From positions 1 through 9,175 of the forward strand of contig JASUSX010000066.1 of assembly GCA_030445875.1 (NCBI GenBank): 9,175 nt of DNA, read 5' to 3'. Both the position numbers and the translations under genes were made by a program. A model generated the notes under the pieces. That model saw only the letters and a list, made by a program, of their open reading frames with translations, searched no databases and had not been told where the DNA came from. This document shows positions 1 to 5,967 of the stretch, piece by piece. Position 1 is the first letter of the stretch, and each line of letters opens with the position of its first letter. This DNA comes from Clostridia bacterium. Its GTDB lineage: Bacteria; Bacillota; DSM-521; Neomoorellales; Neomoorellaceae.

Positions 1-527
1 TCGGATAAAATATGGCCGCTAAAAAAAAGGGCTACCCCGGCACTACCCAGGCGGGCAGCCTGGGCGACAAAAGCGGCGCCGATGGTGGCCCACCAGAGCA
101 ACCAGTAAGGGTTGACCAGGCTGATCAACCCGCCAGCGGTGATGGTATGTAAAACCGGGCGCGGCGGCAGGAGGGGCGCATCCTCCCTCATTTCTTGCAG
201 CTGGAGCCGGACCTGTCCCCGCCGGACGCCGCGGATCATGCCCGTCCCCAGCCAAATTAAAACCGCCCCGCCCAGAACGGCTACCAGGCGGCTTACGACG
301 GGATGGGCCAGGTAATTGCCCAGGCCCATCAAGAGCAGGGCCAGCAGCAGCAATTCTAAAATACCGTGGCCCAGGACCAGGAGGGGGCCGGCGCTGGCCC
401 CCCGGCGGGTACTCTCTTCTACGGCGAGGGTTAGCAGCGGTCCGGGCATCAGGGCGCCGGAAAGTCCCACTACGAAGGCGGTGGTGGCCAGGGCCAATAA
501 TTCGGCTGGCAAGGGATCCTCTCCCAT
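1..527 (-). CDS. LysE/RhtB-family exporter (partial, C-terminus beyond left edge)
   Basis: This reading frame stays open to the window edge, giving 175 codons without a stop. It encodes a hydrophobic protein of the LysE/YggA amino-acid and small-metabolite exporter family, which acts in the cytoplasmic membrane. The family signature is seen in the first helix: GLSGALMPGPLLTLAV at about residues 21-36. Further hydrophobic segments lie near residues 48-68, 80-97 and 128-156, with a basic loop (RGVRRGQVRLQ) near 99-109. LysE proteins are usually about 200-220 residues, so roughly 30-45 are missing. The start is uncertain. ATG at 527 has only a weak upstream site. TTG at 512 has a good GGGAGAGG 5 nt before it and would give a more typical short N-terminus (MPAELLALA). 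The gene is 150 bp downstream of the flavoprotein gene, with a long inverted repeat between them. The substrate cannot be told from sequence. Confidence 0.85.
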   Translation of the reverse strand, partial: MGEDPLPAELLALATTAFVVGLSGALMPGPLLTLAVEESTRRGASAGPLLVLGHGILELLLLALLLMGLGNYLAHPVVSRLVAVLGGAVLIWLGTGMIRGVRRGQVRLQLQEMREDAPLLPPRPVLHTITAGGLISLVNPYWLLWWATIGAAFVAQAARLGSAGVALFFSGHILS

Positions 528-615
528 CCTTGGTGCCTGCCGGTAACAGGTAAAAGCAGGCCATTCAAGTTAACAATTCGCCACTTAACGTATTTTTCCT
601 CCAACCAGGGGTGAT

Positions 616-673
616 GGTTCTTCCCTGCCAGGTCAATCCTTGCCGGACCAAGCGATGCAGGCAGGGGAGAACC
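616..673 (-). repeat. Long imperfect inverted repeat after the flavoprotein gene
   Basis: Arms at 616-629 and 660-673 are 14 nt each and pair at 13 of 14 positions. They are separated by 30 nt that contain a further small CTTG/CAAG pairing. The structure begins 4 nt after the TAG stop of the flavoprotein gene. As minus-strand RNA it would form a stable hairpin, but no U-tract follows the 3' arm, so it is not a canonical intrinsic terminator. It could be a 3' mRNA stabiliser, a processing site or a weak terminator. What is seen is the pairing; the role is unknown. Confidence 0.6.
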
Positions 674-677
674 GTTC

Positions 678-1958
678 CTACCTTACTACCGGCTTGGCAA
701 AAACTCCGGCCAGGTCACTTACCCTTTTCTTTATCTCCCCGGGTTCGGTAGTATAGAGGTTTAATTGTTGCATGCGCTCAAAATAAATGGAGCCGGAAAA
801 GGTAAAGCGCTGGTAAAGGCCATCGCCCTTTTCTACCTGGCGACGGGTAAAGGTGATAATATCCCCGGCAGCCAGGGACGGCGGCAAAACTAGTAGTTCC
901 CGCCCGGCCAGCAGCCGGACGGCGTTATGGCCGGCCAGGGTACCGGTGACGATAGCCTCCGTATGGCCTACCAGGGGGCCGGCCCTTTCCCCGGCGCAAA
1001 AGACATTGGCCAGTCCCTGGACGCGCAAGGTATCGTCCCGGGGTACCATAGCCAGGTAACGCACTGAATTGCCGATACCACCGGCGTAGGGGTCTTCAAA
1101 GCGGGCGTTTTCCAGGCCGGGGATCCGCCGCAGGGCCTCCAGGGGATAAAAGGGGGCCATAAGCTTCGCGGGGCCGGTGTCCAGGAGGATAATGTTAGCC
1201 GCGTATTCCGGTAGATTATACTGCTGGCAGGCCTTGCGCTGCAGGAGTTCCCCTTTGCCCGGCTGGTCAGGGGGTACGGGCAGGACCGCTACCCCCTTCT
1301 CCTCCATGGCGGCCACCAGCCAGGGCGCCAGGGAACCCTTGTGCAGTTTGCAGGAACCGCTCATGGCCCCCCGGCCACCACCCCGCCGCAGGGCCGCGTA
1401 TTCTTTTATCCCCGCCAGGGCGGCCAGGCCCATACGGCCGCCAAAGGTAGGGCAGCGGTAGATGCACATGGCGCAGCCGTTACCATAGCGCCGGCAATTG
1501 GCGGGTGGGCCCGCCGTCCCGGTGGCGTCCACAAAGGCCTCCCCGGAGTAGGTCTGGCCACCCGCGGTATGGACCGCCTGCATGCTGTCGCCTACAGCCT
1601 TGACGGCAGTTACCCGGCTTAAAAGGTGCACCTCTACGCCTGCATCCTGCAAAGCGCGGCGGACCAGGGGTTCTATCCGGGCGACATCGTAAAGCCAGGC
1701 GTGGCGGTGGCCGGCGAAATCGACATTGCGGTGGCGGGCAGCGCTGTCGCTAAGGGCAAATAGCCTGCCCCCGCCCAGGGCCACCATCTCTTCCGCCGCC
1801 GTAAAACGGCCGTTATTACGCATGATACCCCCCACCAGGCCGGTACCAAGGAGCATATCCGCCCGCTCCAGCAGGGTCACCTCCGCCCCCGCCTGGCGGG
1901 CCGCCAGGGCCGCCGCACAGCCCGCCCAGCCACCACCTGTCACCACTACCCGGGGCAT
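678..1958 (-). CDS. FAD-dependent oxidoreductase with Cys-rich (Fe-S-like) motif
   Basis: This encodes a soluble flavoprotein of about 427 residues. The N-terminal Rossmann motif is VVVTGGGWAGCAAALAA (GxGxxG at residues 8-13) followed by an acidic residue closing the second strand (TLLE, 28-31). A second FAD motif, FVDATGTAG, lies at 143-150. Near the C-terminus, NVFCAGERAGPLVGHTEAIV and the following LAG-N-A resemble the FAD-contacting end of GidA/TrmFO and FAD_oxidored (PF12831) proteins. Four cysteines directly after the second FAD motif are spaced C155-x6-C162-x2-C165-x3-C169-P, which looks like an Fe-S cluster site. The substrate is unknown. I prefer ATG at 1958, about 10 nt after GGAAGG. 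GTG at 1964 is only 4 nt from that GGAAGG but 8 nt from an upstream AGGAAAGG and remains possible. The gene follows a strong terminator and is probably transcribed separately from the antiporter gene. Confidence 0.8.
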   Translation of the reverse strand: MPRVVVTGGGWAGCAAALAARQAGAEVTLLERADMLLGTGLVGGIMRNNGRFTAAEEMVALGGGRLFALSDSAARHRNVDFAGHRHAWLYDVARIEPLVRRALQDAGVEVHLLSRVTAVKAVGDSMQAVHTAGGQTYSGEAFVDATGTAGPPANCRRYGNGCAMCIYRCPTFGGRMGLAALAGIKEYAALRRGGGRGAMSGSCKLHKGSLAPWLVAAMEEKGVAVLPVPPDQPGKGELLQRKACQQYNLPEYAANIILLDTGPAKLMAPFYPLEALRRIPGLENARFEDPYAGGIGNSVRYLAMVPRDDTLRVQGLANVFCAGERAGPLVGHTEAIVTGTLAGHNAVRLLAGRELLVLPPSLAAGDIITFTRRQVEKGDGLYQRFTFSGSIYFERMQQLNLYTTEPGEIKKRVSDLAGVFAKPVVR

Positions 1959-2002
1959 GGCCACGCCACCTTCCTTTCCTGCTCCAATATATTCCCTCCC
2001 CC

Positions 2003-2022
2003 TTTATAATGCCCGCTTATAA
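2003..2022 (-). promoter_or_regulatory. Possible promoter or operator for the flavoprotein gene
   Basis: The 146-bp gap between the antiporter and flavoprotein genes contains two TTATAA hexamers on the minus strand (2022-2017 and 2009-2004) separated by 7 nt. Either could supply a -10 element, and the pair forms a symmetric site. No convincing -35 hexamer is found at 16-18 nt from either one, so this is a weak call. The rest of the gap is the antiporter's terminator and the flavoprotein's ribosome binding site. Confidence 0.25.
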
Positions 2023-2034
2023 CGGCCTCCCATT

Positions 2035-2074
2035 AAAAATATAAAACCCCCGGGACAGAAAAATGTACCGGGGG
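2035..2074 (-). terminator. Intrinsic terminator of the antiporter gene
   Basis: On the minus strand a CCCCCGG arm pairs with CCGGGGG (7 bp). After one mismatch the stem is extended by ACA/UGU around a 6-nt U-rich loop. The hairpin is followed immediately by UUUUAUAUUUUU. It lies about 40 nt after the TAA stop of the antiporter gene. The plus strand has no T-tract after the hairpin, so it acts in one direction only. Confidence 0.9.
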
Positions 2075-2110
2075 AACACAGTTGCTACCAGAGGAGTGCT
2101 GTTTTTTTAT

Positions 2111-3118
2111 TTAACGGACAAAACCACTGAAGACCAGGAGAATAAAAATCCCGTAAAAGACGCCACCACCTACCAGGGTATAAGGTGTCAGGTACTTGCG
2201 ACGATTGATCTGGAGGAAAACGAGACCGGCCGATACAATGGCCAGGACAGCACTGATTAAGGCCCCTTGCGTCAGCTCCCAGCTAGTCATGGTGATGCCC
2301 ACCGCCGGGATTACGGAACTCTGGAAGACCATGGCGCCGGTGATATTGCCCAGGGCCAGGGTGTCCTTGCCGCGGCCCACCCAGATGACGCTGTTAAACT
2401 TCTCCGGCAGTTCGGTGGCTATGGGGGCGATAATTAGGGCCAGGACAAAGGGCGGGATACCCATGATCCGCGCCAGGTCCTCTACCCCGTTGACGAAGAG
2501 GCGGGCGCCGCCGACGATCATCCCCAGGGCCAGGGCAATCTGGGCAATAATCACCACCGTGGACGGCTCAGCTACCTTGCGGGCCAGGTAAAGGGGATTC
2601 AGTTCTTCCCCCTCTTCCAGGGTATGACCGTTGGTCACCGTCAGGTAAGCGTAAGTAGCGTAGGCTATCACCAGCCCGATGGCGATTATCTGCTTCCAGA
2701 TGTGGGCCCCCAGGAAAGACGCCAGGACGGCCACAGCGTAAACCATGAGAAAAAAACTCAAATCACGGCTCATGGTCCGCGTATCCAGGTTCATTTTGGG
2801 ATAATTGGGCCGGCGGTGGCGGAAGAAGATAACGGCCAGGCCGGTGATAAAAAAGGCCAGGGTACTGAGCATAAAGGGTGCGCCCAGGATGGCACCGATA
2901 CCGATCTCTTCCCCGGCGTGACCACCGCCACCGAACACAATGGCCACAATGGGGATCATCGTTTCCGGCAGGGCGGTCCCTACAGCCGCCAGGATGCTCC
3001 CCACCGCGCCTTCCGTCAGTTTGAGCTTTTTCCCCAGCCATTCAACGCCGTTGGTAAACCCTTCGGCCCCCAGGAGGATAACTCCCAGGCTGATTAAGAG
3101 CAGAATAACATCGAGCAT
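2111..3118 (-). CDS. CaCA-family cation antiporter, probable Mn2+ (or Ca2+) exporter
   Basis: This is a 335-residue integral membrane protein with about ten hydrophobic segments and the two inverted alpha-repeats of the Ca2+/cation antiporter superfamily. Repeat 1 has GTALPE (47-52) and GAILGA (75-80). Repeat 2 has ATELPE (234-239) and GNITGAMVFQ (257-266). The acidic residue of each LPE motif is kept. In repeat 1 the usual GN-x2-GSN-x-FN sequence is replaced by GAILGAPFML. A charged loop (about 162-184) separates the two halves. The start at ATG 3118 is preceded by AAGGGGAG with an 11-nt spacer. The leader carries a yybP-ykoY-type manganese riboswitch and the gene ends in its own terminator, so it is a separate unit from the upstream redox operon. 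Family membership is clear. Manganese efflux is inferred from the riboswitch; calcium or sodium/calcium exchange remains possible. Confidence 0.88.
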   Translation of the reverse strand: MLDVILLLISLGVILLGAEGFTNGVEWLGKKLKLTEGAVGSILAAVGTALPETMIPIVAIVFGGGGHAGEEIGIGAILGAPFMLSTLAFFITGLAVIFFRHRRPNYPKMNLDTRTMSRDLSFFLMVYAVAVLASFLGAHIWKQIIAIGLVIAYATYAYLTVTNGHTLEEGEELNPLYLARKVAEPSTVVIIAQIALALGMIVGGARLFVNGVEDLARIMGIPPFVLALIIAPIATELPEKFNSVIWVGRGKDTLALGNITGAMVFQSSVIPAVGITMTSWELTQGALISAVLAIVSAGLVFLQINRRKYLTPYTLVGGGVFYGIFILLVFSGFVR

Positions 3119-3151
3119 AAGTATAGTTTCTCCCCTTTTCCGATAATATTT

Positions 3152-3174
3152 CCTGGAGGTCGTTCCCTGGAGGT
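3152..3174 (-). repeat. Tandem ACCTCCAGG repeat in the antiporter leader
   Basis: Two identical 9-nt units (3174-3166 and 3160-3152, minus strand) are separated by 5 nt, between the riboswitch terminator and the start codon. The ACCUCC core is complementary to the GGAGGU of the terminator's 3' arm (3189-3184). It is partly complementary to the gene's own Shine-Dalgarno sequence GGGGAG (3135-3130). It could form an alternative hairpin in read-through RNA or mask the ribosome binding site. The repeat is directly visible; the role is inference. Confidence 0.5.
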
Positions 3175-3216
3175 AAAATAAAAACCTCCATCGCCCTTAA
3201 CGAGGGCGGTGAAGGT
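3175..3216 (-). terminator. Riboswitch-controlled intrinsic terminator
   Basis: A 14-position stem with one mismatch and one G-U pair has its 5' arm at 3216-3203 (starting ACCUUCACC), a 5-nt loop CGUUA and its 3' arm at 3197-3184. UUUUAUUUU follows. The first nine bases of the 5' arm include the 3' strand of aptamer helix P1, so terminator and closed aptamer exclude each other. This predicts an ON switch: metal binding stabilises P1, the terminator cannot form, and the antiporter gene is transcribed. It would also block read-through from the upstream hdr-flx operon. Confidence 0.85.
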
Positions 3217-3302
3217 CTCGCGCGTTACCTGCCAGGACCGGGCTGAACGCCGTGCTGACGAACCTGGCACCGGATTATTCCGGGGCTACTCCCCTTGACA
3301 CC
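3208..3302 (-). promoter_or_regulatory. yybP-ykoY family manganese riboswitch aptamer
   Basis: The leader RNA contains the family hallmarks in order. P1 is GGUG-(UC)-AAGG pairing with CCUU-CACC. The conserved loop GGAGUAGC (3292-3285) follows. A P2-like hairpin CCGGA-AUAA-UCCGG comes next. A 7-bp P3-like stem (UGCCAGG with CCUGGCA) encloses the conserved CGUCA. The 3' end reads CGAGACCUUCACC. This family binds Mn2+ and usually controls metal exporters and related membrane proteins. It sits between a strong promoter and a CaCA antiporter gene and overlaps a terminator, so transcriptional control is expected. Recognition is from memory of the consensus (Rfam RF00080), not from a covariance search. 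Confidence 0.88.
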
Positions 3303-3319
3303 TCAATTTTCTTAATATA

Positions 3320-3348
3320 ATCATAAGGATAAACCGTGGCCCTGTCAA
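3320..3348 (-). promoter_or_regulatory. Sigma-A promoter of the riboswitch-antiporter unit
   Basis: TTGACA (3348-3343) matches the -35 consensus exactly. A 17-nt spacer leads to TATGAT (3325-3320), which matches 5 of 6 bases of the -10 consensus. Transcription would start near 3313, about 10 nt before the aptamer. The -35 hexamer is only 5 nt after the stop codon of the PHP gene, and I see no separate terminator for the upstream operon between them. Confidence 0.85.
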
Positions 3349-3353
3349 GGCCT

Positions 3354-4109
3354 TCAAGCCAGGGGCACGGTGGTCATCTGCCGGCCGGCAAAGGTGGCCA
3401 GGGAGGTATAACCAACCTGGCGTACTAACTCCCGTCCCCGGGCCCGTTCCCGGCCCACTTCGGCCGGGGCGTGGGCATCGGAACCGATGGTCACCGGGAT
3501 ATTGAGGCTGAAGGCCCGTTCCAGGAGCTCCCGCGACGGGTAGATCTCCCCTACCGGTTTGAACAAACCGGCCGTATTGACCTCCATAGCGGCACCGCTA
3601 CGGGCAATGGCCTGCAGGGCTTCCTCGGCCAGCTCCACCACCGGCTTGCGGGGCCGGTGGCCGTAGATTTTGATGAGATCCAGGTGGCCAATGATCTGGA
3701 AGAGGCCGCTGGCCGCCGCCCGGGCCACCAGGTAGAAATAGGTGGCATAGATCTCGTCTATATCCCAGGCGGCAAAGCCGGACTCCTGGCCGGGGCGGTC
3801 GAACTCCCAGGCACCGATGGCGTGGACCGAGCCGATGAGGTAATCCCAGGGCCGGCCGGCCAGCTCCCGGCCCAGGTCTTTATCCGGCCGGAAGTCCACC
3901 TCCAGGCCGGCGCGGATGGGTACCCCCGTTACCCGTTCCAGCTCAGGGAAGACGTTGAAGTCCAGGCCGTCCAGGTAGCGGTCGTGGTCGGCGAAGCCCA
4001 TCTCCGTAAGGCCAGCAGCTCGGGCTGCTTCTACGTAGGGTAAAAGGCGTTCCACGGTATGGGGCGGGCCCTCATGGGCCAGCCCGTGGATATGGTAGTC
4101 AGCTGGCAT
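3354..4109 (-). CDS. PHP-domain phosphoesterase, histidinol-phosphatase-like
   Basis: This 251-residue protein has the full metal-ligand set of the PHP family: H6 and H8 (DYHIH), D41-H42 (FADHD), E70 (GLEVDF), H96 (GSVHAIG), H142 and D144 (IGHLD), and D211 and H213 (SDAH). It resembles HisJ/HisK-type histidinol-phosphatases, which remove phosphate from L-histidinol phosphate using a metal cluster, and its length is near that family's usual 250-280 residues. It starts 11 nt after the flxA stop with a GGGAG site, so it is probably co-transcribed with the redox genes. No histidine-biosynthesis gene is nearby, so another phosphoester substrate is quite possible and I give no gene symbol. It ends at TGA, read here as a normal stop. 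Confidence 0.87.
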   Translation of the reverse strand: MPADYHIHGLAHEGPPHTVERLLPYVEAARAAGLTEMGFADHDRYLDGLDFNVFPELERVTGVPIRAGLEVDFRPDKDLGRELAGRPWDYLIGSVHAIGAWEFDRPGQESGFAAWDIDEIYATYFYLVARAAASGLFQIIGHLDLIKIYGHRPRKPVVELAEEALQAIARSGAAMEVNTAGLFKPVGEIYPSRELLERAFSLNIPVTIGSDAHAPAEVGRERARGRELVRQVGYTSLATFAGRQMTTVPLA

Positions 4110-4120
4110 GGTTAACTCCC

Positions 4121-4951
4121 TTAATACTCGTTCGGCAGCTGCTTCAGCTGGGCCAGGGTGAAGACGGGGCCGTCCAGGCAGACGTAGCAGCTACCCAGGT
4201 TGCAGCGACCGCACTTGCCGATGCCGCACTTCATACGCATCTCCAGGGTGGTAATGATCTGCTCGTCTTTATAGCCCAGCTTTTCCATAGATTGGAGGAC
4301 AAACTTGATCATAATGGGCGGGCCGCAGGTAATGGCCACTTTGCCCGCCGGATCCGGGTGCAGCTCCTCCACAAAGGCCGGTACGAAACCCTCGTGGCCT
4401 TTCCATTCGGCGTCACCCTTATCCACCGTCACGTCCACCCGGCAGTTTTCCACTTGCGGCCAGTTTTTAAAGAGGTCGTCCTTGAAGCACAGGTCAGCCG
4501 GGGAGCGGGCACCGTAGATGATCCACAGGTGGCCGTAGTCCTGGCGGTGCTCGATGCAGTAGTTAATAAGGGAGCGCACCGGCGCCAGGCCGATACCGCC
4601 GCCGATGAAAAGCAGGTCTTTACCTTTCAGTTCCTCCACCGGGAAGCCGTTGCCGTAGGGCCCCCGGATGCCCACCGCCTGCCCCGGTTCGGCCTCGTGG
4701 AGGGCGTCAGTAAGCATCCCGACCTTCTTGATGGCCAGCTCCAGGTGCTCCAGCCCCTGGGAGGTGATGGAGAACATGGCCTCCCCCACGTCCAGGAGGG
4801 ACAGCATGGCCAGTTGCCCGGGCATGGGGGTAAAGGGTTTACCGGCCTCGGTGGTGACATGGAAGGTCTTCACATCCGGGGTCTCATCGATAATCCTTGT
4901 AATCCGGCCCACCTGGGGCACCAGGGGATTGACCCGCGCTGCTTCCGCCAT
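4121..4951 (-). CDS. flxA: FlxA-like NAD(P)H:FAD oxidoreductase subunit
   Basis: This 276-residue protein is of the ferredoxin-NADP reductase fold, related to sulfhydrogenase gamma (HydG), AsrB and PyrK. An FAD domain occupies residues 1-105, with MPGQ at 43-46, FSITSQ at 60-65 and the RGPYGNGFP loop at 96-104. A nicotinamide-binding domain follows, with LLFIGGGIGLAPVRSL at 113-128 and CGPPIM at 209-214. The C-terminal motif MKCGIGKCGRC...YVCLDGPVF supplies four cysteines (C242, C247, C250, C258) typical of a [2Fe-2S] site. It should be the entry point where NAD(P)H reduces the Flx-Hdr complex, or the reverse, in the cytoplasm. Its ATG overlaps the flxB stop by one base (TAATG), with GGAGGTGA well placed. 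The name rests on gene context (Flx genes next to hdrA). Taken alone, HydG or AsrB would fit equally well. Confidence 0.88.
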   Translation of the reverse strand: MAEAARVNPLVPQVGRITRIIDETPDVKTFHVTTEAGKPFTPMPGQLAMLSLLDVGEAMFSITSQGLEHLELAIKKVGMLTDALHEAEPGQAVGIRGPYGNGFPVEELKGKDLLFIGGGIGLAPVRSLINYCIEHRQDYGHLWIIYGARSPADLCFKDDLFKNWPQVENCRVDVTVDKGDAEWKGHEGFVPAFVEELHPDPAGKVAITCGPPIMIKFVLQSMEKLGYKDEQIITTLEMRMKCGIGKCGRCNLGSCYVCLDGPVFTLAQLKQLPNEY

Positions 4952-5952
4952 TACAGGGTCACCTCCTTGACCTCACGGATCACCCGGGTAATGTCCACAT
5001 TCACCGGGCAGCGATCCAGGCAGCGGCCGCAGCCCACGCAGGCGAACTTGCCGTAGCGCTCCGGGAAGTACTGCAGCTTGTGCAGGAAGCGGTTGCGCAG
5101 GCGCTCCTTCTTCGACGGCCGCGGGTTGTGACCGCCGGCCATGCGGGTATATTCCGAGAACATGCAGGAGTCCCAGCAGCGGAACTTGTAGCCGCTGTCA
5201 CCCTGGTTCTCCCCCTGGATGTCGAAGCAATAGCAGGTGGGGCAGAGGTAGGTGCAGGCGCCGCAGCCCAGACACTTGCGGCTGACGGCCGTCCAGTAGG
5301 GGTGCTCGAACATCCGCTGCAGTTTCTCCGTTACCCCGCTGACATCGACTTGTAGCGGCGGCACAGCTGCCGCCGGGGGTTGGGCGTCCCCCTCCTCTGC
5401 CAGGAGGTCGCCGGCCTGCCGGAGGAGTTCCTGACCGGCCTCCGTTACGGCCTCCAGGAGGTAACCGCCCTCTACCGGCCACATCTGCACATCGACCCCT
5501 TCCGCGCGACCGGGGTCAATACCAAAGGCGGTGCAGAAGCAGGTGGGGCTGGCCTCGGTGCAAGCCAGGGCGATGACGCGGGTATTCTCCCGCCGCTGGC
5601 GGTAGAATTCATCGACATAGCCCTTCGTGAGAAAGGCGTCGTCCATAATGGCAAGGCTTTTGGCATCGCAGGAACGCACTCCCACCAGCACCTGCCTGGC
5701 ATCGGCGGCCGGTTCTTCCGCCAGGCTGGCGTCTTTACCCTGCACCTGGTAGCGGTACATGGTCTCCGTCCGGGGAAAGAAGAGGTCCTTGGGCGGCTCC
5801 AGGGTGTTACCCTGGCCTAAAGCCAGCTCCCCCTCTCCCTCCCAGGGAAGGAAAACCCTGGTCCCGCCCCGCTCCCGGGGGACAAGGACCCTGGCCCCCC
5901 TGGCCCAGGCCGTCAATAGTTCCGGTAGTTTATCCCTAATAATCTTCAACAT
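4951..5952 (-). CDS. flxB: FlxB-like [4Fe-4S] electron-transfer subunit
   Basis: This 333-residue protein resembles sulfhydrogenase beta (HydB) and AsrA. The N-terminal half has no cofactor motif I can name. It holds VRSCDAK (92-98) and a cysteine group at C131, C138 and C140. The C-terminal part has two ferredoxin-type sites: C227-x2-C230-x2-C233-x3-C237-P and C305-x2-C308-x2-C311-x3-C315-P. Extra cysteines C240, C242, C259 and C263 lie between them. It should shuttle electrons between the flavin of FlxA and the FlxC/MvhD side. The start is preceded by GGGAGGTG, 15 nt after the flxC stop. Its organisation parallels FlxC, suggesting an old duplication. The family and Fe-S role are firm; the exact subunit name comes from context. 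Confidence 0.85.
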   Translation of the reverse strand: MLKIIRDKLPELLTAWARGARVLVPRERGGTRVFLPWEGEGELALGQGNTLEPPKDLFFPRTETMYRYQVQGKDASLAEEPAADARQVLVGVRSCDAKSLAIMDDAFLTKGYVDEFYRQRRENTRVIALACTEASPTCFCTAFGIDPGRAEGVDVQMWPVEGGYLLEAVTEAGQELLRQAGDLLAEEGDAQPPAAAVPPLQVDVSGVTEKLQRMFEHPYWTAVSRKCLGCGACTYLCPTCYCFDIQGENQGDSGYKFRCWDSCMFSEYTRMAGGHNPRPSKKERLRNRFLHKLQYFPERYGKFACVGCGRCLDRCPVNVDITRVIREVKEVTL

Positions 5953-5967
5953 TTCCCCACCTCCCTC

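Noticed and set aside
43..564. 173-residue Pro/Arg/Gly-rich open frame on the minus strand
   Set aside because: It is a shadow in another frame of the LysE-family gene, which reads open to the edge with a clear hydrophobic, family-like sequence.
528..615. Promoter for the LysE-family gene
   Set aside because: A+T-rich stretches with TTGTTA and TTGAAT occur, but none pairs with a credible -10 at proper spacing.
616..673. Intrinsic terminator for the flavoprotein gene
   Set aside because: The stem is strong but the loop is long and no U-tract follows on the transcribed strand, so I list it as an inverted repeat only.
2063..2260. 65-residue plus-strand frame across the antiporter terminator
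   Set aside because: It lies over the terminator and antisense to the antiporter's C-terminus, with no ribosome binding site or recognisable sequence.
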